Source of the DNA: Isoetes taiwanensis
Lineage: Eukaryota > Streptophyta > Lycopodiopsida > Isoetales > Isoetaceae
Assembly: GCA_021234155.1 (NCBI GenBank)
Contig: JAJEKV010000200.1
Span: forward strand, 216,001-280,000
Reading direction: 5' to 3'
DNA length: 64,000 nucleotides
The notes under the pieces are model-generated. The model did no database searches. It saw only the letters and a program-made list of their open reading frames with translations, and was not told the DNA's origin. Position numbers and translations under genes: made by a program. This document shows, piece by piece, positions 11,151-22,630 of this stretch. The first letter of the stretch is position 1. Each line of letters starts with the position of its first letter.

Positions 11151-11299
11151 AACTTGTCCAAATTAATTGAAATACATTCCAGGACACAACATTGAATGGA
11201 AGACCTATGACAAAATATGGATAAATCAATTGACCACAAAATCAATTGGCTACTAAATCAATTGAGAGAATACTGATAAATATCTTTGTCTATTGGTTC

Positions 11300-11818
11300 T
11301 TAGCCATATGACTTAATAGCACTCCTTGTTATTCTTTTCTTTGCCACACTGACTGGTTGAACGCCTCCATTGAATGAAGAGGTGCTGGAGCTGGTTTCTT
11401 CTCTGAATCTCTTCTTAGGTGTCACCTCCTTCTTACCACTCTTGACCTTGCTGCTTTTTTCCAATTCTTCTACTTCAATTTCTTCACTTTCTTCTTCATC
11501 ATTTGAATCTGATGGTTTGAGTTCCTTGAAACGAAGTTCGCCTGGAGGAACCTCAAAATCACAATCAGAGGCAATGCAATGCATGCTTTCCAGCACAACA
11601 CTGAAGCATATAACATGGTAGATATGACCACAGGATTTAAGTTTTACATGCAATTCATATTCTTCTAAAAACAGAAGGCCACAACCCTCACATGTGGTTG
11701 CCCCTTTGAACATTGGGAAATTATAAGTTCCCATTCCCAATTTTGGGAGATTCTTCTTAGATTTGTCATTCTGATGCAAACGTGCAACATGCTTGCACTT
11801 GGCATGCCAATACTTCAT
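11300..11818 (-). CDS. RING-like zinc-finger protein with acidic/basic tail (172 aa)
   Basis: This single uninterrupted ORF has an N-terminal basic region (KYWHAKCKH), then CEGCG, CGHIYHVIC and CIASDCDF. That gives C-x2-C, C-x-H-x2-H-x2-C and C-x4-C spacing typical of RING-type zinc fingers. The second half is low-complexity: an acidic stretch (DSNDEEESEEIEVEELE) then a Lys/Arg-rich, nuclear-signal-like tail. It lies convergent to the broken transposase-like gene, 150 bp away, so it could be an element accessory gene or a small host E3-like protein. The intact frame amid decay is notable. Expression is unknown. Confidence 0.55.
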   Translation of the reverse strand: MKYWHAKCKHVARLHQNDKSKKNLPKLGMGTYNFPMFKGATTCEGCGLLFLEEYELHVKLKSCGHIYHVICFSVVLESMHCIASDCDFEVPPGELRFKELKPSDSNDEEESEEIEVEELEKSSKVKSGKKEVTPKKRFREETSSSTSSFNGGVQPVSVAKKRITRSAIKSYG

Positions 11819-11819
11819 A

Positions 11820-13015
11820 TTACTTTCATAACTCTCAATATCTCTTGTTTAAATTCGGTTTTTTTTTTTTTTTTTTGAAGAAACGTTTTTAGAATTTTTT
11901 TTTTTTCGTTTCCCTAAGGTTTTGGGTCTTTTTTTTTTTTTGTATGATTTGGGATTTCTGTTTTTGCTGATAGAAATTTCTAAACGAGTGCCAGATTGGG
12001 CTTGAGGAAACCATGTCCCATGCATGCCATGATTCAGTAGATAGGAAGGGCTTGAAAATTGCCATGATTAGAGTAGATAGAAAGAGCTTGAAGATTTTCA
12101 AGTCGGATCTGTCAGAGAGTTTGTGATCGATTTGTAACTTCACAAATTTGATCTTTTGCAGAGGATCTATTGTCACAATTGTCGCTTCCTTCTGGTGAGT
12201 TCCTGGATTTCTTGCTTCTTCCTATTCCTGTCTTCTGGGGCATTTGATTGAGCCCTAATCAAACCTGTTTTTGAATCCGACCAGTCCTTCCCTTCTTTCA
12301 TCCATGATCTTCGAGGCTGACGCCTTTAAGAATGCCACGGGAGCTGGGCCTTTTTCCACCAAGCATGGGACAGTGCAAGGATCGGTGCATCGCCTTGAGG
12401 TCAGCAGATTTGATGAGAAGAGATTTTGGGTTCTGCACAAGCTTAATCGCCCGTTTGTTTTTGGGTCCAAGGAGTGTCTACTAACTAGAATTGCTTACAA
12501 TAAGTGCTCGCTTGGACCCCTTCTCTTTTACACATCGCTCCTCTCTATGTTTTTATTATGGTTCATCCATTTGCCTTCTCCTCCTATTCGTTCTGCTCAA
12601 AAAAGCCAAGATCCAGTATTTTTCAAGCTTTTCATTGTTATTTTGTGCAGCTATCTCTTCTGTTTCCATTTTAGGCATTCATCGTCTAGAAGACCGGGAC
12701 GGTATTTGATGAAGCTTCTTGCAAACATCATTGGGTCTTATGGGATCCAGCCATAGATGTCAAATTTCTAGCATGGCAATAGTGGGTCCAATTGAAGACC
12801 ATGCAAGGAGCCAGATTATACTTCTATTTTGTTGCAAATGGAGATGCAAGGTAAACCAAGACTAGCCTATATTTGGACTTGCACAAATTGTGCATATGTT
12901 TAGAGTCTTTCTTTGATGTTGTATGGCGCATTGTTGCTATGCATGAGTACATGGCAAAGGTTCCTAGAATGGATTGGATCATCTTTAACGAGAAGTCTAT
13001 TGCCCATACATTATA
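11820..13015. other. No gene recognised; poly-T tracts
   Basis: Three long T runs (11860-11877, 11897-11906, 11928-11941) follow the RING-like ORF start. The 161-codon + frame at 12271-12756 turns hydrophobic halfway and matches nothing I know; its first 60 residues (FEADAFKNATGAGPFSTK) could be an exon, but this is weak. Confidence 0.35.
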
Positions 13016-13020
13016 TATAG

Positions 13021-13226
13021 AGGCAGGTTGAAGATGAGTCTGGCCAAGCAGTGAAACAATTCTTAGCTTGATCATAATCCTGCAATATCTACTACATGAT
13101 TATGATCCTGCTATGGAGGCAGGTTGAAGATGAGTCTGGCCAAGCACTGTTCGAAGACAATTCTTAGCTTGATCATAATCCTGCAATATCTACTACATGA
13201 TTATGATCAAGCTAAGGAGTGTCTTC
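13021..13226. repeat. Tandem duplication ending in a long hairpin
   Basis: A block beginning GGAGGCAGGTTGAAGATGAG occurs at about 13019-13104 and again at 13115-13207. Each contains an inverted repeat. In the second unit the arms 13164-13180 and 13199-13215 are perfect 17-bp complements (TTAGCTTGATCATAATC) with an 18-nt loop. With two or three mismatches they extend to about 28 bp (13153-13180 with 13199-13226). It could be a foldback element or a small-RNA precursor. Confidence 0.8.
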
Positions 13227-13229
13227 AAA

Positions 13230-15195
13230 TTGGTCATGACACTCAACCTGGTCCATCGGGCAGCTAGATGGAGGCTCTTCTGGTAAACTTTATTTTCCTC
13301 AGTATGTTTTATTTCTTTTAACATTTCCATTTTGTTGTCTATGTTTAAACAACGTAGATGCAGATTTAAGGATCCTCTCTGAACTTCATCTCTAAGCTTA
13401 TTCTATTCTTTACAAGCATCTTCATAGTTTGTCTTTTGCTATGCATGTGGTGGTTCCCCCTTTTTTTTCCAACTAGGTGTATTAGCTTAGAAGAATTAGA
13501 GAACTCTTGATCTTGCTGCATAGCTCTTACCATCATTTCACATGTGCAGAGTTACATCCTTCAACCTTGAGACGTCAAGTATAGTTATTGAATCTTACAT
13601 GCTCTTTTATTTTCCGTTCATTCATTGTGATCTTTGTGACCCAACTCCATGATATTTGTTCCCTATTTATTGTTATTAGAAAGTGATTCATATAGTTTAT
13701 GATTGTAGAAATGCTAAATATGCTATATTTTTGTGTCCGCAACTAAATGGCATGAATAAACATCTGAAAATGGCTGGTGACCACTGTATTGCAGGTAGTT
13801 ATTCTGCTATTTCATGTGTTCCAAACAGTAGCTGAGTTCGATGCAATGCTTGTGAATATTTTGAATGTGCATTTTTGTGCTTGCAGATATTGTGAATATA
13901 TTGTAGATATTCTTTGTATACATTGTCAATAATCTTTGTGTTGTTCATAATGAACTTGATTGTGAAGATTTCAGTTCTCCTATTGTTGTCCTATGTTATG
14001 GAATCCAAGCCAATTGTTAATTTTCAAGCACTTTTTGCTTGAGAAGATCTGTAGCTAATCACATTTTCAACCTTTCCCACTGCCATAACACAAATGTTTG
14101 TTTGTGTGCAGATTTGTGAAGGTCTTCTGATGCCGCTTTTCCAGCCTCTTTTGGAGCCAGGTGAACCGAGACTATAAGTGGTTTTTGGGCCTCTTTTTTG
14201 GGCCTCATTGAGTCTTGGTCAGAAATGTTGGCTTCAGTCCATGTTCTTCAACAATATGATACTGTTTTAAATTGCCAAGGCCTGCCAGGATCCTGTGATT
14301 TTTATCAAAAAAATCGTTGCTAGAACTTCTTAGATAAACAGAGCAGTTTAGCAATTTTAAACTTGCATTAACCAGATGATCTTGTGACATCAGAGAACGA
14401 TGTTACCTAGGCTTGGCAGTATTCAGATATTCTAGCCTACCTTTCTTCAAATCCAGCATGCAGAAAGCATGCAGTAAGTATTTTGCCCAGAGCTAAAAAA
14501 TTAGAGAACCATACTCGGATCAATACAGTCTGATAATATATACTACTGGGGAGAGCTTCCTCATCGTGCTTTAATATTTTGTTGCTTGGAATAAACATCC
14601 TGGATTTTGCTTGCTCTTTTGCTCGTACTATCTATATGTAACCAAGACACGATGTGCACTACAGACAGAGGTAATAGCCATGATACCAAGTGCATTAATA
14701 GGAATTCTACTTAGGCCTAGCAATGGGGTGGTTCTAACTGCCATTTTCTTATAGATTTTCTTATAGATGTAAGAAATCACGTTCAATATAGTTATTTTAT
14801 TTTGAAATTGTGTTATTTGCTGTTTTTTTGAAATGTAGTCCACTTAAAGAAGTTGCAATTGTTTTCACTACAACTTAATAACCTACAAGAACCATTGAAT
14901 AAAATATAAAAAACAATATTGAATGCTCAAATCAATGTCTACAAAAACATGTATGACACAGATGAATGGACAAAAGTGTCATGCAGCTTTAAAATTTTGG
15001 TGCTTCTTTAGAAAAGCTCTTAGAGCTTGCTCGTCCCTTCGCAATTCTTATGTTGCCATCAGGATTAAACAGCTGCAAATCCATCCACATCTGCCTCTTC
15101 TCCTTTACCTCTTCTTCAAGATCCTAGAAGTTTGCATTTGACTTACTGATGGAACCTTCCATTCTCAACATTTCTGCCTGTTTCTGCACCATTTT
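13230..15195. other. No gene recognised
   Basis: AT-rich sequence on both strands. The open frames are short and unlike known proteins, and nothing else could be supported. Confidence 0.45.
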
Positions 15196-15865
15196 CCCAG
15201 CCAAATAAAGCTAATTTCGACCTTTTCCCTTTCATTTTAATTCTATTCCTAGTCATTGATAGCATTAGATCAAGAAACCATTTCTTAGCGCAGGCAGTAG
15301 CCCAACGGACTGCCTTCCCATCAAAATGATCCCTAGAGGGATCCACAGTATCCAAAAACAGAACCCTTAGTAATTTCGGCCCTTTGGGCTCCAAGAGAAT
15401 CGATCAATTCGTGATTTGATGCTGTATTTCAGAAATGAAGATTTGCCAAGGCAAGCATTACAGTAGCTTCTAATTGATCTTTTCTTTGATTTCCATCGTT
15501 ATCCTAAGTCTAGGGCTCTAAATCATGAGCGAAATCAGACTGTCAGATCAAAACTAAGCTGATACAGACCTTAAGAATCGGATTTTGCTGATCCATAAAC
15601 TCTTGGAAGCGGATTGATTCTTTCCTTCTCTTCCTTATTCCCTTTTAAAACACCAAACTATCTTACCTCTTGATCGCTTCTGTGAATCCCTGATCGTCCC
15701 TCCTATTATTTGTTGCTGCTCCTTTTCTTCCTCTCTTCCACATTCTGTTCTTTATTCTAACTTCTCTTGGACTATTTCATTGCCATGTCATCCTTGTATT
15801 CAGGTCATCTCCTCTTATTATTTAATATAGTTTAAATGTACAACTACAATAGAATTCACATCACA
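15196..15865 (-). repeat. Gypsy 3' LTR
   Basis: This copy matches 33450-34148 along its length. On - it starts TGTGATGTG right after a purine-rich AAAGGGGATAAGAA tract (15866-15879), which is the expected polypurine tract. The other end is CTGGGA rather than a clean CA, so that boundary is approximate. Confidence 0.85.
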
Positions 15866-15879
15866 TTCTTATCCCCTTT

Positions 15880-16140
15880 AACATTCGACGCCCTCGTCGA
15901 ATACAATTCACATCACATCTACATTATTGCAAGATATACTCCTTCACAACTTCATGTGTTATTTATACTTAACAAGTTTGATACATCTTTTAGATAATCT
16001 TATTCCATGGCATGATATAGATTGAAAAAGGTTCGGAAAATCCCTAGCATATTTTGCTTCGGCCTCGTTTAACTCCATCCAAGTTGCATCTTCTATATCC
16101 TCGATGGGATTGTCAATGGCGTCGGTATCTCAAGTTTTTT
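15880..16140 (-). pseudogene. Gypsy pol C-terminus with chromodomain trace
   Basis: On -, about 16130-16030 reads NPIEDIEDATWMELNEAEAKY, which fits the ATW core and following helix of a chromodomain of the kind that tethers chromovirus integrases to heterochromatin. The end of pol near 15885-15900 reads FDEGV followed by Cys and a stop. The reading frame between them is broken. Confidence 0.55.
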
Positions 16141-16553
16141 CGGAGGGGAAGTATTGAGATATGGAGAAGGAGGAAGAATATCTTACTAAAATTTTATTTG
16201 GATCGATTGATAGATAGAAAAATGAAAAATATCATTTTATGTCAATTCTTAGTTCTGAAGTACTACTCGGTCGTCCCTACCAACGTCAAGTCCTAATCCC
16301 GTTATTGGGAATATCTATAAAAGATGCTTTTTTTACTAATCTTTCGCGTATCTTAGTGTTCCTGACCATCTACTCTTGCCTAATCCTAAGTATGATAGTA
16401 ATAACTTCATACATTTTATCTTTTGCCCCCGCTGTCGGGCCCCGATAACTAATCTTGAACCCGGGTACACAGTTTTTCCTGCGTTCCGTACGCTTTCACT
16501 CCCGCACATAGAGGATGGGACTCGATCCTATTACTGCAAATGAAGAAGCTGTT
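16141..16553. other. Unidentified patch adjoining plastid rRNA, inside gypsy
   Basis: The sequence is unlike the surrounding element. The + frame at 16239-16448 (69 codons) has a strongly hydrophobic run (ILVFLTIYSCLILSMIVITSY) and starts MSILSSEVLLG. Because plastid 23S rRNA follows directly, I infer that this is also organelle DNA. I cannot name a plastid gene for it. Confidence 0.35.
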
Positions 16554-16677
16554 CACTGCCCATAAGTCGCCGGCTCATTCTTCAACAGGCACGCGGTCAG
16601 AGATCCGATTCTCCTCCCACTGCTTTGGAGCTCACGGTTTCATGTTCTATTTCACTCCCCGATGGGGGTTCTTTTTC
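16554..16677 (-). rRNA. Plastid 23S rRNA fragment (about 124 bp), nuclear copy
   Basis: On - it begins GAACCCCCATCGGGGAGTG, then GAAATAGAACATGAAACCGT, AGCAGTGGGAGGAG, CTGACCGCGTGCC and TGTTGAAGAATGAGCCGGCG, ending before GGCAGTG. This is the conserved first-domain region of bacterial-type large-subunit rRNA in its plastid form. It is a short fragment joined to gypsy sequence (KKSQLRIEK) on one side, so it is a nuclear insertion, not a functional gene. Confidence 0.85.
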
Positions 16678-17690
16678 AATTCTGAGCTGACTTTTCTTTA
16701 GTTTCACATGGAGATTTACAAAGTCTCCCACCTTGAACTCTCGATGTATTCTATGCTTGTCTGCAAATTGCTTATGTCTATGTTGTGCTTCTGCTAATCT
16801 GCTTCTTATAAGCTGCACCTTATCTGCATATTCTTCCAACATCTGTCTAGAAATTTCAGATTTAACCATGGGATCATACCAATTTATTGGAGCATAACAA
16901 TTGTCCGTAAAGTGCTTCAAAAGGTGTCATTCCTATAGATTCCTGTTTAGAATTATTGTAGGCAAACTCTGTTAAAGGTAACAAACCTTTCCATTTCTTT
17001 GGGTTGTATTGACAATACATCCGCAGCATGTCCTCAAGGATCTTGTTCACTCTTTTTGTTTGCCCATCGGTTTCTGGGTGATAGGCTATGCTCATCTGCA
17101 ATTGAGTTCCAACTCCCTTGAAAAATGAAGTCCAAAAGTTACTAGTAAACCTTGGGTCTCCATCGGAAACAATACTTGTAGGAATGCCATATAAACGACA
17201 GATGTCATGAATAAAGATATTAGCAGTTTCTTTCGTGGTTATTGTTTTTATAATTGGGAAAGAAATGAGCATTAGTTAACCTGTCAATCACCACAAGAAT
17301 AGCATCATTTCCTGTTTGTGTTCTTGGCAATCCTACTATGAAATCCATGTTAATAGATTCCCATTTTCTTTATGGAATAGGTAACGACTGCAAAAGGCCA
17401 GGTGCCCTAATCTGTCCAGCCTTAACAAGTGAACACATCACACAATTTTGGATATACTTACGAACATAATCTTTTAATCCTGGCCAAAAGAAACTTCTCT
17501 TTACCTTGTGATATGTCTTATGAAACCCTGGATGACCTGATATTACTGCATCATGACATTCATTTAGTATCTTCTTTTTAATATGATCTATTGCAGGGAT
17601 ACAAACTCTTGATTTGTATCTCAATATTCCCTGTTCAAAACTATAATTATCCTTTATCTCCAGATTTTCTTTTTGTACTTCCTTCAATTT
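16678..17690 (-). pseudogene. Gypsy integrase (H2C2 finger, core, C-terminus), broken
   Basis: 17370-17687 holds the N-terminal zinc-binding part: HDAVISGHPGFHKTYHKVKR and CVMC. 16874-17272 holds the core: IVSDGDPRFTS gives the second catalytic Asp, and YHPETDGQTKRVNKILEDM holds the third site. That position is normally Glu (QTE) and here is Lys, so catalysis should be lost. 16678-16920 continues with KVGDFVNLHVKLKKSQL, the C-terminal SH3-like start. The three pieces are in different frames. Confidence 0.85.
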
Positions 17691-18249
17691 CGGTCCAAAA
17701 TAATTGTCTGTAGCAATAGTATTTTTTTACCTCATCCAACCAATCTGTTGTAATCATCGTTATTGCATAACAAGTTGAAAGTCTAGACAAAGCGTCTGCA
17801 ACGACATTTGTACTGCCTGTTTTATAATTAATTTGAAAGTCATACTCTTGAAGAAATTCCATCTATCTACATTGTCTCAAATTCAAATTAGGTTGTTTCA
17901 TAAAGTATGCAAGACTAGCATGGTCAGTGTGCACCTCAAAATGATTGCCTAATAGATAATGTCTCCAAGCTCTAAGTGCATGTACAATTGCCAATAGTTC
18001 CTGATCATGAGTAGGATAATTTCGTTCGGCATCGTTCATCTTATAAGAAATATATGCACACACATGCTTGTCTTGCATCAATACAGCTCTTGTCCCTTCC
18101 CCACTAACATCTGTCATAATCTCATACTTCTTACTCGGGTCTGCCACTTTTAAAACAGGAGCATTTATCATCTTTTCTTTTAAATCTCTGAATGCTTTCT
18201 CACATTTCTCATTCCATTGACCGGCTCCAAATGTTGATTCTTGCTCGAA
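17647..18249 (-). pseudogene. Gypsy RNase H domain, broken
   Basis: Frame 17863-18249 shows WNEKCEKAFRDLKEKM, MTDVSGEGTRAVLMQ, then HDQELLAIVHALRAWRHYL and TDHASLAYF, the RT-linked RNase H of Ty3 elements. A stop at 17860-17862 separates it from the next piece (DFQINYKTGSTNVVADALSR). The domain is cut off at 18249 where the LINE block enters, and its missing start resumes at 26183. Confidence 0.85.
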
Positions 18250-18259
18250 TGGCATTCCC

Positions 18260-18600
18260 CATGCCAGTACACATTATTAGGGCGAGACGCCATGGCGCCC
18301 AGTGCCCAGACCGCCCACGGGTAGTCACGTTCACAGTACGAGATGCGCAAGTGAAAGCAGCTATCCTACGCCAGGGTAGGCAGCTGAAGGGAACTGCCTT
18401 GTATGTTGACCGAGACCTGACCCCGGCCCAACAAGAAGACCGCAGGCATGAGTTGGCCAAAGTTAAAGGCATTCGCAGACAGGGAGGAGCTGCAAGACTG
18501 ATTCGGGGTAAGATGCAAATTTTCAAGCCACCACATGCTGCTGCAAATCCTGCTAACCCTCCAACGAATATTCCGACCATGCCAGCTTCCGCACACTTTC
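18260..18600 (+). pseudogene. LINE-1 ORF1 C-terminal part
   Basis: The frame reads RPRVVTFTVRDAQVKAAIL, then LKGTALYVDRDLTPAQQEDR and LAKVKGIRRQG. This fits the C-terminal domain of L1 ORF1 nucleic-acid chaperones, which coat the LINE RNA. The N-terminal part is missing because of 5' truncation. It continues as a Pro/Ala-rich linker towards the endonuclease region. Confidence 0.65.
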
Positions 18601-18739
18601 TGCCCGCCGCCCACTGCTCAAGTTGCTTCACCTTCTATTATACAAGCACATCTCGGTCTGCCTCTACTTCCGCCATCCCCTTTCGGCTGCCAAGCATCGA
18701 GTCCCCAACTCTTTGCCAACAAATAGGAATTGTGCCTCC

Positions 18740-19670
18740 GCGCTGGTCTCCGGAATTGTCGGGGCTTCCCATGGCGAAGGGAGATAGTCTCAACTTCTGT
18801 TGCGCGGATATGAATCTCATCTTCCTTATGGAAACATGGGAGCATCACGGGACCACGGGATACCCGACTTGCCGGGATACCGGCTACTCAATCTTCAATG
18901 ATTGCACAGAAAGCGGGGGCATGGAGGAGTCAAGCCTGCTACTATTGAACGACCTTGGCACAGTCAATCTCCTTGTTCAAGACGGACAAGCACAACCGGT
19001 ACTTGTGGGTGCGTGTGCAAAACTACTTGAAGAGAGACCTCTCTTTGTGGCGACCGCTACTTTCCACATGCGTAAAGCAACTTCTATCACACCCACTCGG
19101 ATGTGGATATCTTTTGGACCCCTATGTCGATCTATATGATGACATACGCTAAAGATAAGCGGTTAGGCGGGTCATACTCCTTGGAGACTTCAATGCGCAA
19201 GACCGGGTAGAACAACCCATGAGATTTGATCCCTTGACCGATGATATATTGCAGTACGCATCCCGCAGAAGAGCTTGGCCACCGGACATCGATGGCAATC
19301 AGGTCACGCGCTATGGTAGACAATTGCTTTTGCTCTGTGGTATCTTTGACCTGGTAATCTGCAATGGATGGGGGTACGGTGGTCGCCCACCCGCAAGAGC
19401 ACTTGTAGACGGGAAAACCGGGGTGAGGATCTAGTGTGGTGGACTATGTCTTTGGTGCCCGAAAGGGGATATGCATGTCGGCAAGCACTTCCGTGTGGGA
19501 ACAACTAATAGGGATGAAGAGATCGACTCGGATCACTTACCACTTTACTTGAAGTTGGCTTGGCGGGTTGTCGCGAACCCCCTATGCAAATGCTCCTCAC
19601 ATGCCTCACCGTGCGATTGGATTATGAACATCGCGGGGGGCTTATGCCCGGATGCTTATAGATGACCTGG
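18740..19670 (+). pseudogene. LINE-1 apurinic-type endonuclease, frameshifted
   Basis: Pieces in different frames include FLMETWEHHG (19% into the domain, near 18820), VILLGDFNAQDRVEQP (near 19170) and DSDHLPLYLKLAW (near 19530). The first contains the metal-binding Glu, the second the GDFN motif and the third the SDH motif, so the key residues are retained even though the frame is broken. This enzyme nicks target DNA to prime reverse transcription. Confidence 0.8.
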
Positions 19671-19899
19671 CGAAATTTTGCAATATCCTAACTAGAGCAA
19701 ATGCATGTGGGTACCGACCGATGTGCTTAGGACTCGCCCCGCAGAGAGATGCTTTGGGATAAGCCGCCTTGACGGACTTCGGGAACACAACCTTCCCACG
19801 TAATCAATGGTTTGATCTGAGTGCAAGGAACACAAACGCCGGCTCGCCAAGTCACGACCACTTTACGCCCACATGCAATCGACCACATGCACCGCGTCT

Positions 19900-22630
19900 T
19901 CCTTAAAGCTAAGAAAGCCGGTACATTCGCAAGCATCAAAGGGAAATGTTTTACCTCCTAGAACGTCACCCCAGGACCTTCTGGCGAAAGGTTCTTAGAA
20001 AGCCAGTACAGCCCACAGGGAACATCACTCCCGAGCAGTGGAGGCAATACTTGCAATAGCTATATGACCCTCACGGTGCACATGCGGCATACCCCCAAAG
20101 AAGGCCCAATCTGGAAATCACAGATTCGGACGTGGAACAAGGCCTACAGCGTCTTGCCAATGGGAAAGCCCCGGACCTGGATGGTATGCAGGCAGAATTG
20201 CTTAAGTGGGCAGGGCCGTCCATAATACCAGTGCTTACCGCCTTGTTCAATAAGGCATTACAGGAAGGCTTCCCGCTGCAGTGGACCAATAGCAGAGTTG
20301 TTCCCATCTATAAGGCAGGTGACCCGCACTGCCCAGCCAATTACAGAACAATCATGGTCAGTTCGGTGTTTGCAAAATTGCTTGCTGGGATTCTCGAGCA
20401 GTAGTTGATGGGATGGGCAGAGGCATCAGAGATACGGGCCCTCACCCAGGCAGGATTCAGACCCCGACACTCAACCATTAATCACATCTTCACATTGCGA
20501 ACTCTGGTTGAAGACCGCAGGAACCGCCGTCAGGATCTACATTGTTGCTTCGTGGATTTTGCGAAGGCATTTGACACTATGCCCCGGGAAAAACTATGGG
20601 CAAGATTACGACAGCTGGGGGTTCCTGTAGATTTGAAGAATGCAGTGTACAGGCTATATGAAAGATGCTCGGGTCAGTTGCAGCCGACAAGCCAACTATT
20701 TGATAGTAGTATTGGGGTTCGTCAGGGATGCCCTCTCCCCCGGGGATTCACCTCTATTATAGGTATATATGCCATGTGCGTTCCTTAGGTTGCCAAAAAA
20801 CCCATTGTATACGACAGTTCCATATGAAAAATCCTTTGTATACGACTACGTTACTTGTAAAAGAATGTAGCCCATATCATATAATTACTTGCCCAAAACA
20901 CTTTTACTTGACAACCCCTTTTATACATATACGATATCTCTATTATTTTATATATATTTAACATATATTATCATAGTATTAATACTTATTATGTAAACAA
21001 CTTGAAGCATATTATCCATACCAAAATGTAATGTGATTAGCATGAGTTGAAGTTGATTCAATATATTGTGAGTTCAATAAGTAAACTCGATGTCACCTAT
21101 AAGTCATCTTATAATGTGAAATAGATGAAGCAGCCGAAACAGTAGAAGCTCACCGAAAATGATGGACCCACGAATCGGACACTGGCACTACCATACTCCC
21201 TCCGATATCCGTACGGCATTCAAACTATAAAAACCTTATATTTTTCTTAAGTATACGGTACCAAAGAGGCAATAAAAAAACCCATTTGGTGCCCTCACAT
21301 ATTTCTACCCCATAATCTAGGTGAACCCCCCGGGGCCCTCTCTCCCCAACATTATTTGGGCTTTACATTGATCAATTGGAGAGCTGGCTTGCTGATAATG
21401 GGGGCGACGGGGCTCACCTTCTCTACCAGATCATCAAGCAGTTAATATATGCTGATGATGTAGACCTCCTAGCTTACACACCAGCAGACATGCAACGACA
21501 TCTCGATGCCCTGGACACATTTTGTCAAGCGACTGATATGCGTGTCAACTTGGCCAATGGTTTTTATATCATCTTCACGACAGCCGAGGATCCCCTCCTT
21601 CAGTTACCAAGGGCAGAATGTGGAAGTAGCATCCACATACAAATATTTGGGAGTGGAGTTTCCTTCTACTATGCACTGGGACACATCCATACGGCTACGA
21701 GTTACGGCGGGCTGGAAGGCACTATATGCAATGCAAAACAATAGTCATAGAGCGGAGCTATATGATTGGACCCATCAGTCACACCTGTTCAAGGTCTTAG
21801 TGGAGCCTGTTCTTTTATACGGGGTTGAAGTATGGGGCCCAGTAGTATCCCTCGCTACTTGGAATGACTTGGAGCAGGTAAGCCTTCTTGGTACGAGCAC
21901 TAGGGGTGAAGTCCACAGTCTCATATCAAATTCTACTGCAGGAGACAGGATTCTTGCCTCTTTAGAGGGCGGCCCTTTATCGTCACATTATCTATTTTCA
22001 GAAGGTGGTCAATATCATGGACGATGCTCGTCTTCCTAAACTAGCTTATATCATGGAAATCCACAGCACCTCAAGGCCTGCTGGAGGGAAAAGAGAGCTC
22101 AATGGATGGCTAGATGGAATGTGCAGGAGCACAGGTGCATACATGTGCAAACAGAGGCAGATCGCCATAGCTTGAGGCAATATCTTGACGCTTGCTTCAT
22201 CAGCAAGCTTTGGGATGCCAACGCCCTTGAACAGGTCAAGACAGCACACTACCAGCACCACATAAATCCCACATTGGAACGAGGCCCGCAATGCTACATG
22301 CGCACCCACTTGGCCATGAAAAGACGCAGACTCATTGCCTCCATTCGCACAGGGGCACATCACCTTCGAATTGAGACAGGCAGATGGATTGGTGAGCCAC
22401 GTCAGGACAAGCTCTGTCAATGCTGCCAAATGGGAGTCATTGAGGATGAATCTCATACCCTTCAAAGTTGCCCAGCATATGATCAAATCCGGACGTGCTA
22501 TGCTGAGTTGGTCAGGCCTGGCCAGCCGCTACATGTGACATTGAGCACGGCATCCGTACGGGTGCTAGGATCATACCTTCAGGAGGTCATGGACATGCAA
22601 GGTCAGCTATGTCCTCGGGCACGCGCTTGA
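19900..22630 (+). pseudogene. LINE-1 reverse transcriptase and C-terminal zinc knuckle, broken
   Basis: Segments carry LANGKAPDLDGMQAELLKWA (20160), PANYRTIMVSSVFAKLL, AGFRPRHSTINHIFTLRTL, CCFVDFAKAFDTMPR, GVRQGCPL (to 20740), then after the MITE LFGLYIDQLESWL and LIYADDVDLLAY (YADD at about 21445). A premature stop lies at 20402-20404. The last frame (22106-22630) ends with CQCCQMGVIEDESHTLQSC, a C-x-x-C...H...C knuckle typical of L1-type ORF2 tails, and SYLQEVMDMQ. Confidence 0.88.
20741..21335. mobile_element. MITE-like insertion (about 595 bp) in LINE-1 RT
   Basis: It interrupts RT exactly between GVRQGCPL and LFGLYID. The ends are inverted repeats (CGGGGATTCACCT at the left, AGGTGAACCCCCCGGGG at the right), and weaker similarity extends about 30 bp inward. 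The flanks are CCCTCTCCCC (20731-20740) and CCCTCTCTCCCC (21336-21347), a 10-bp-class duplication. There is no coding capacity and the interior is AT-rich. The duplication length fits Mutator-like better than hAT, but the superfamily is uncertain. Confidence 0.75.

Noticed and set aside
16054-16448. Two + ORFs of 80 and 69 codons
   Set aside because: The first spans the chromodomain trace read on - and an organelle-like patch. The second is kept only as an unnamed hydrophobic frame because I cannot match it to a plastid gene.
16470-16530. Resemblance of 'IEDGTR' to plastid ClpP
   Set aside because: Only six residues match, with no flanking similarity.
20728-20961. 77-codon + ORF
   Set aside because: It crosses the LINE/MITE boundary and runs through AT-rich MITE sequence. 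No protein signature.
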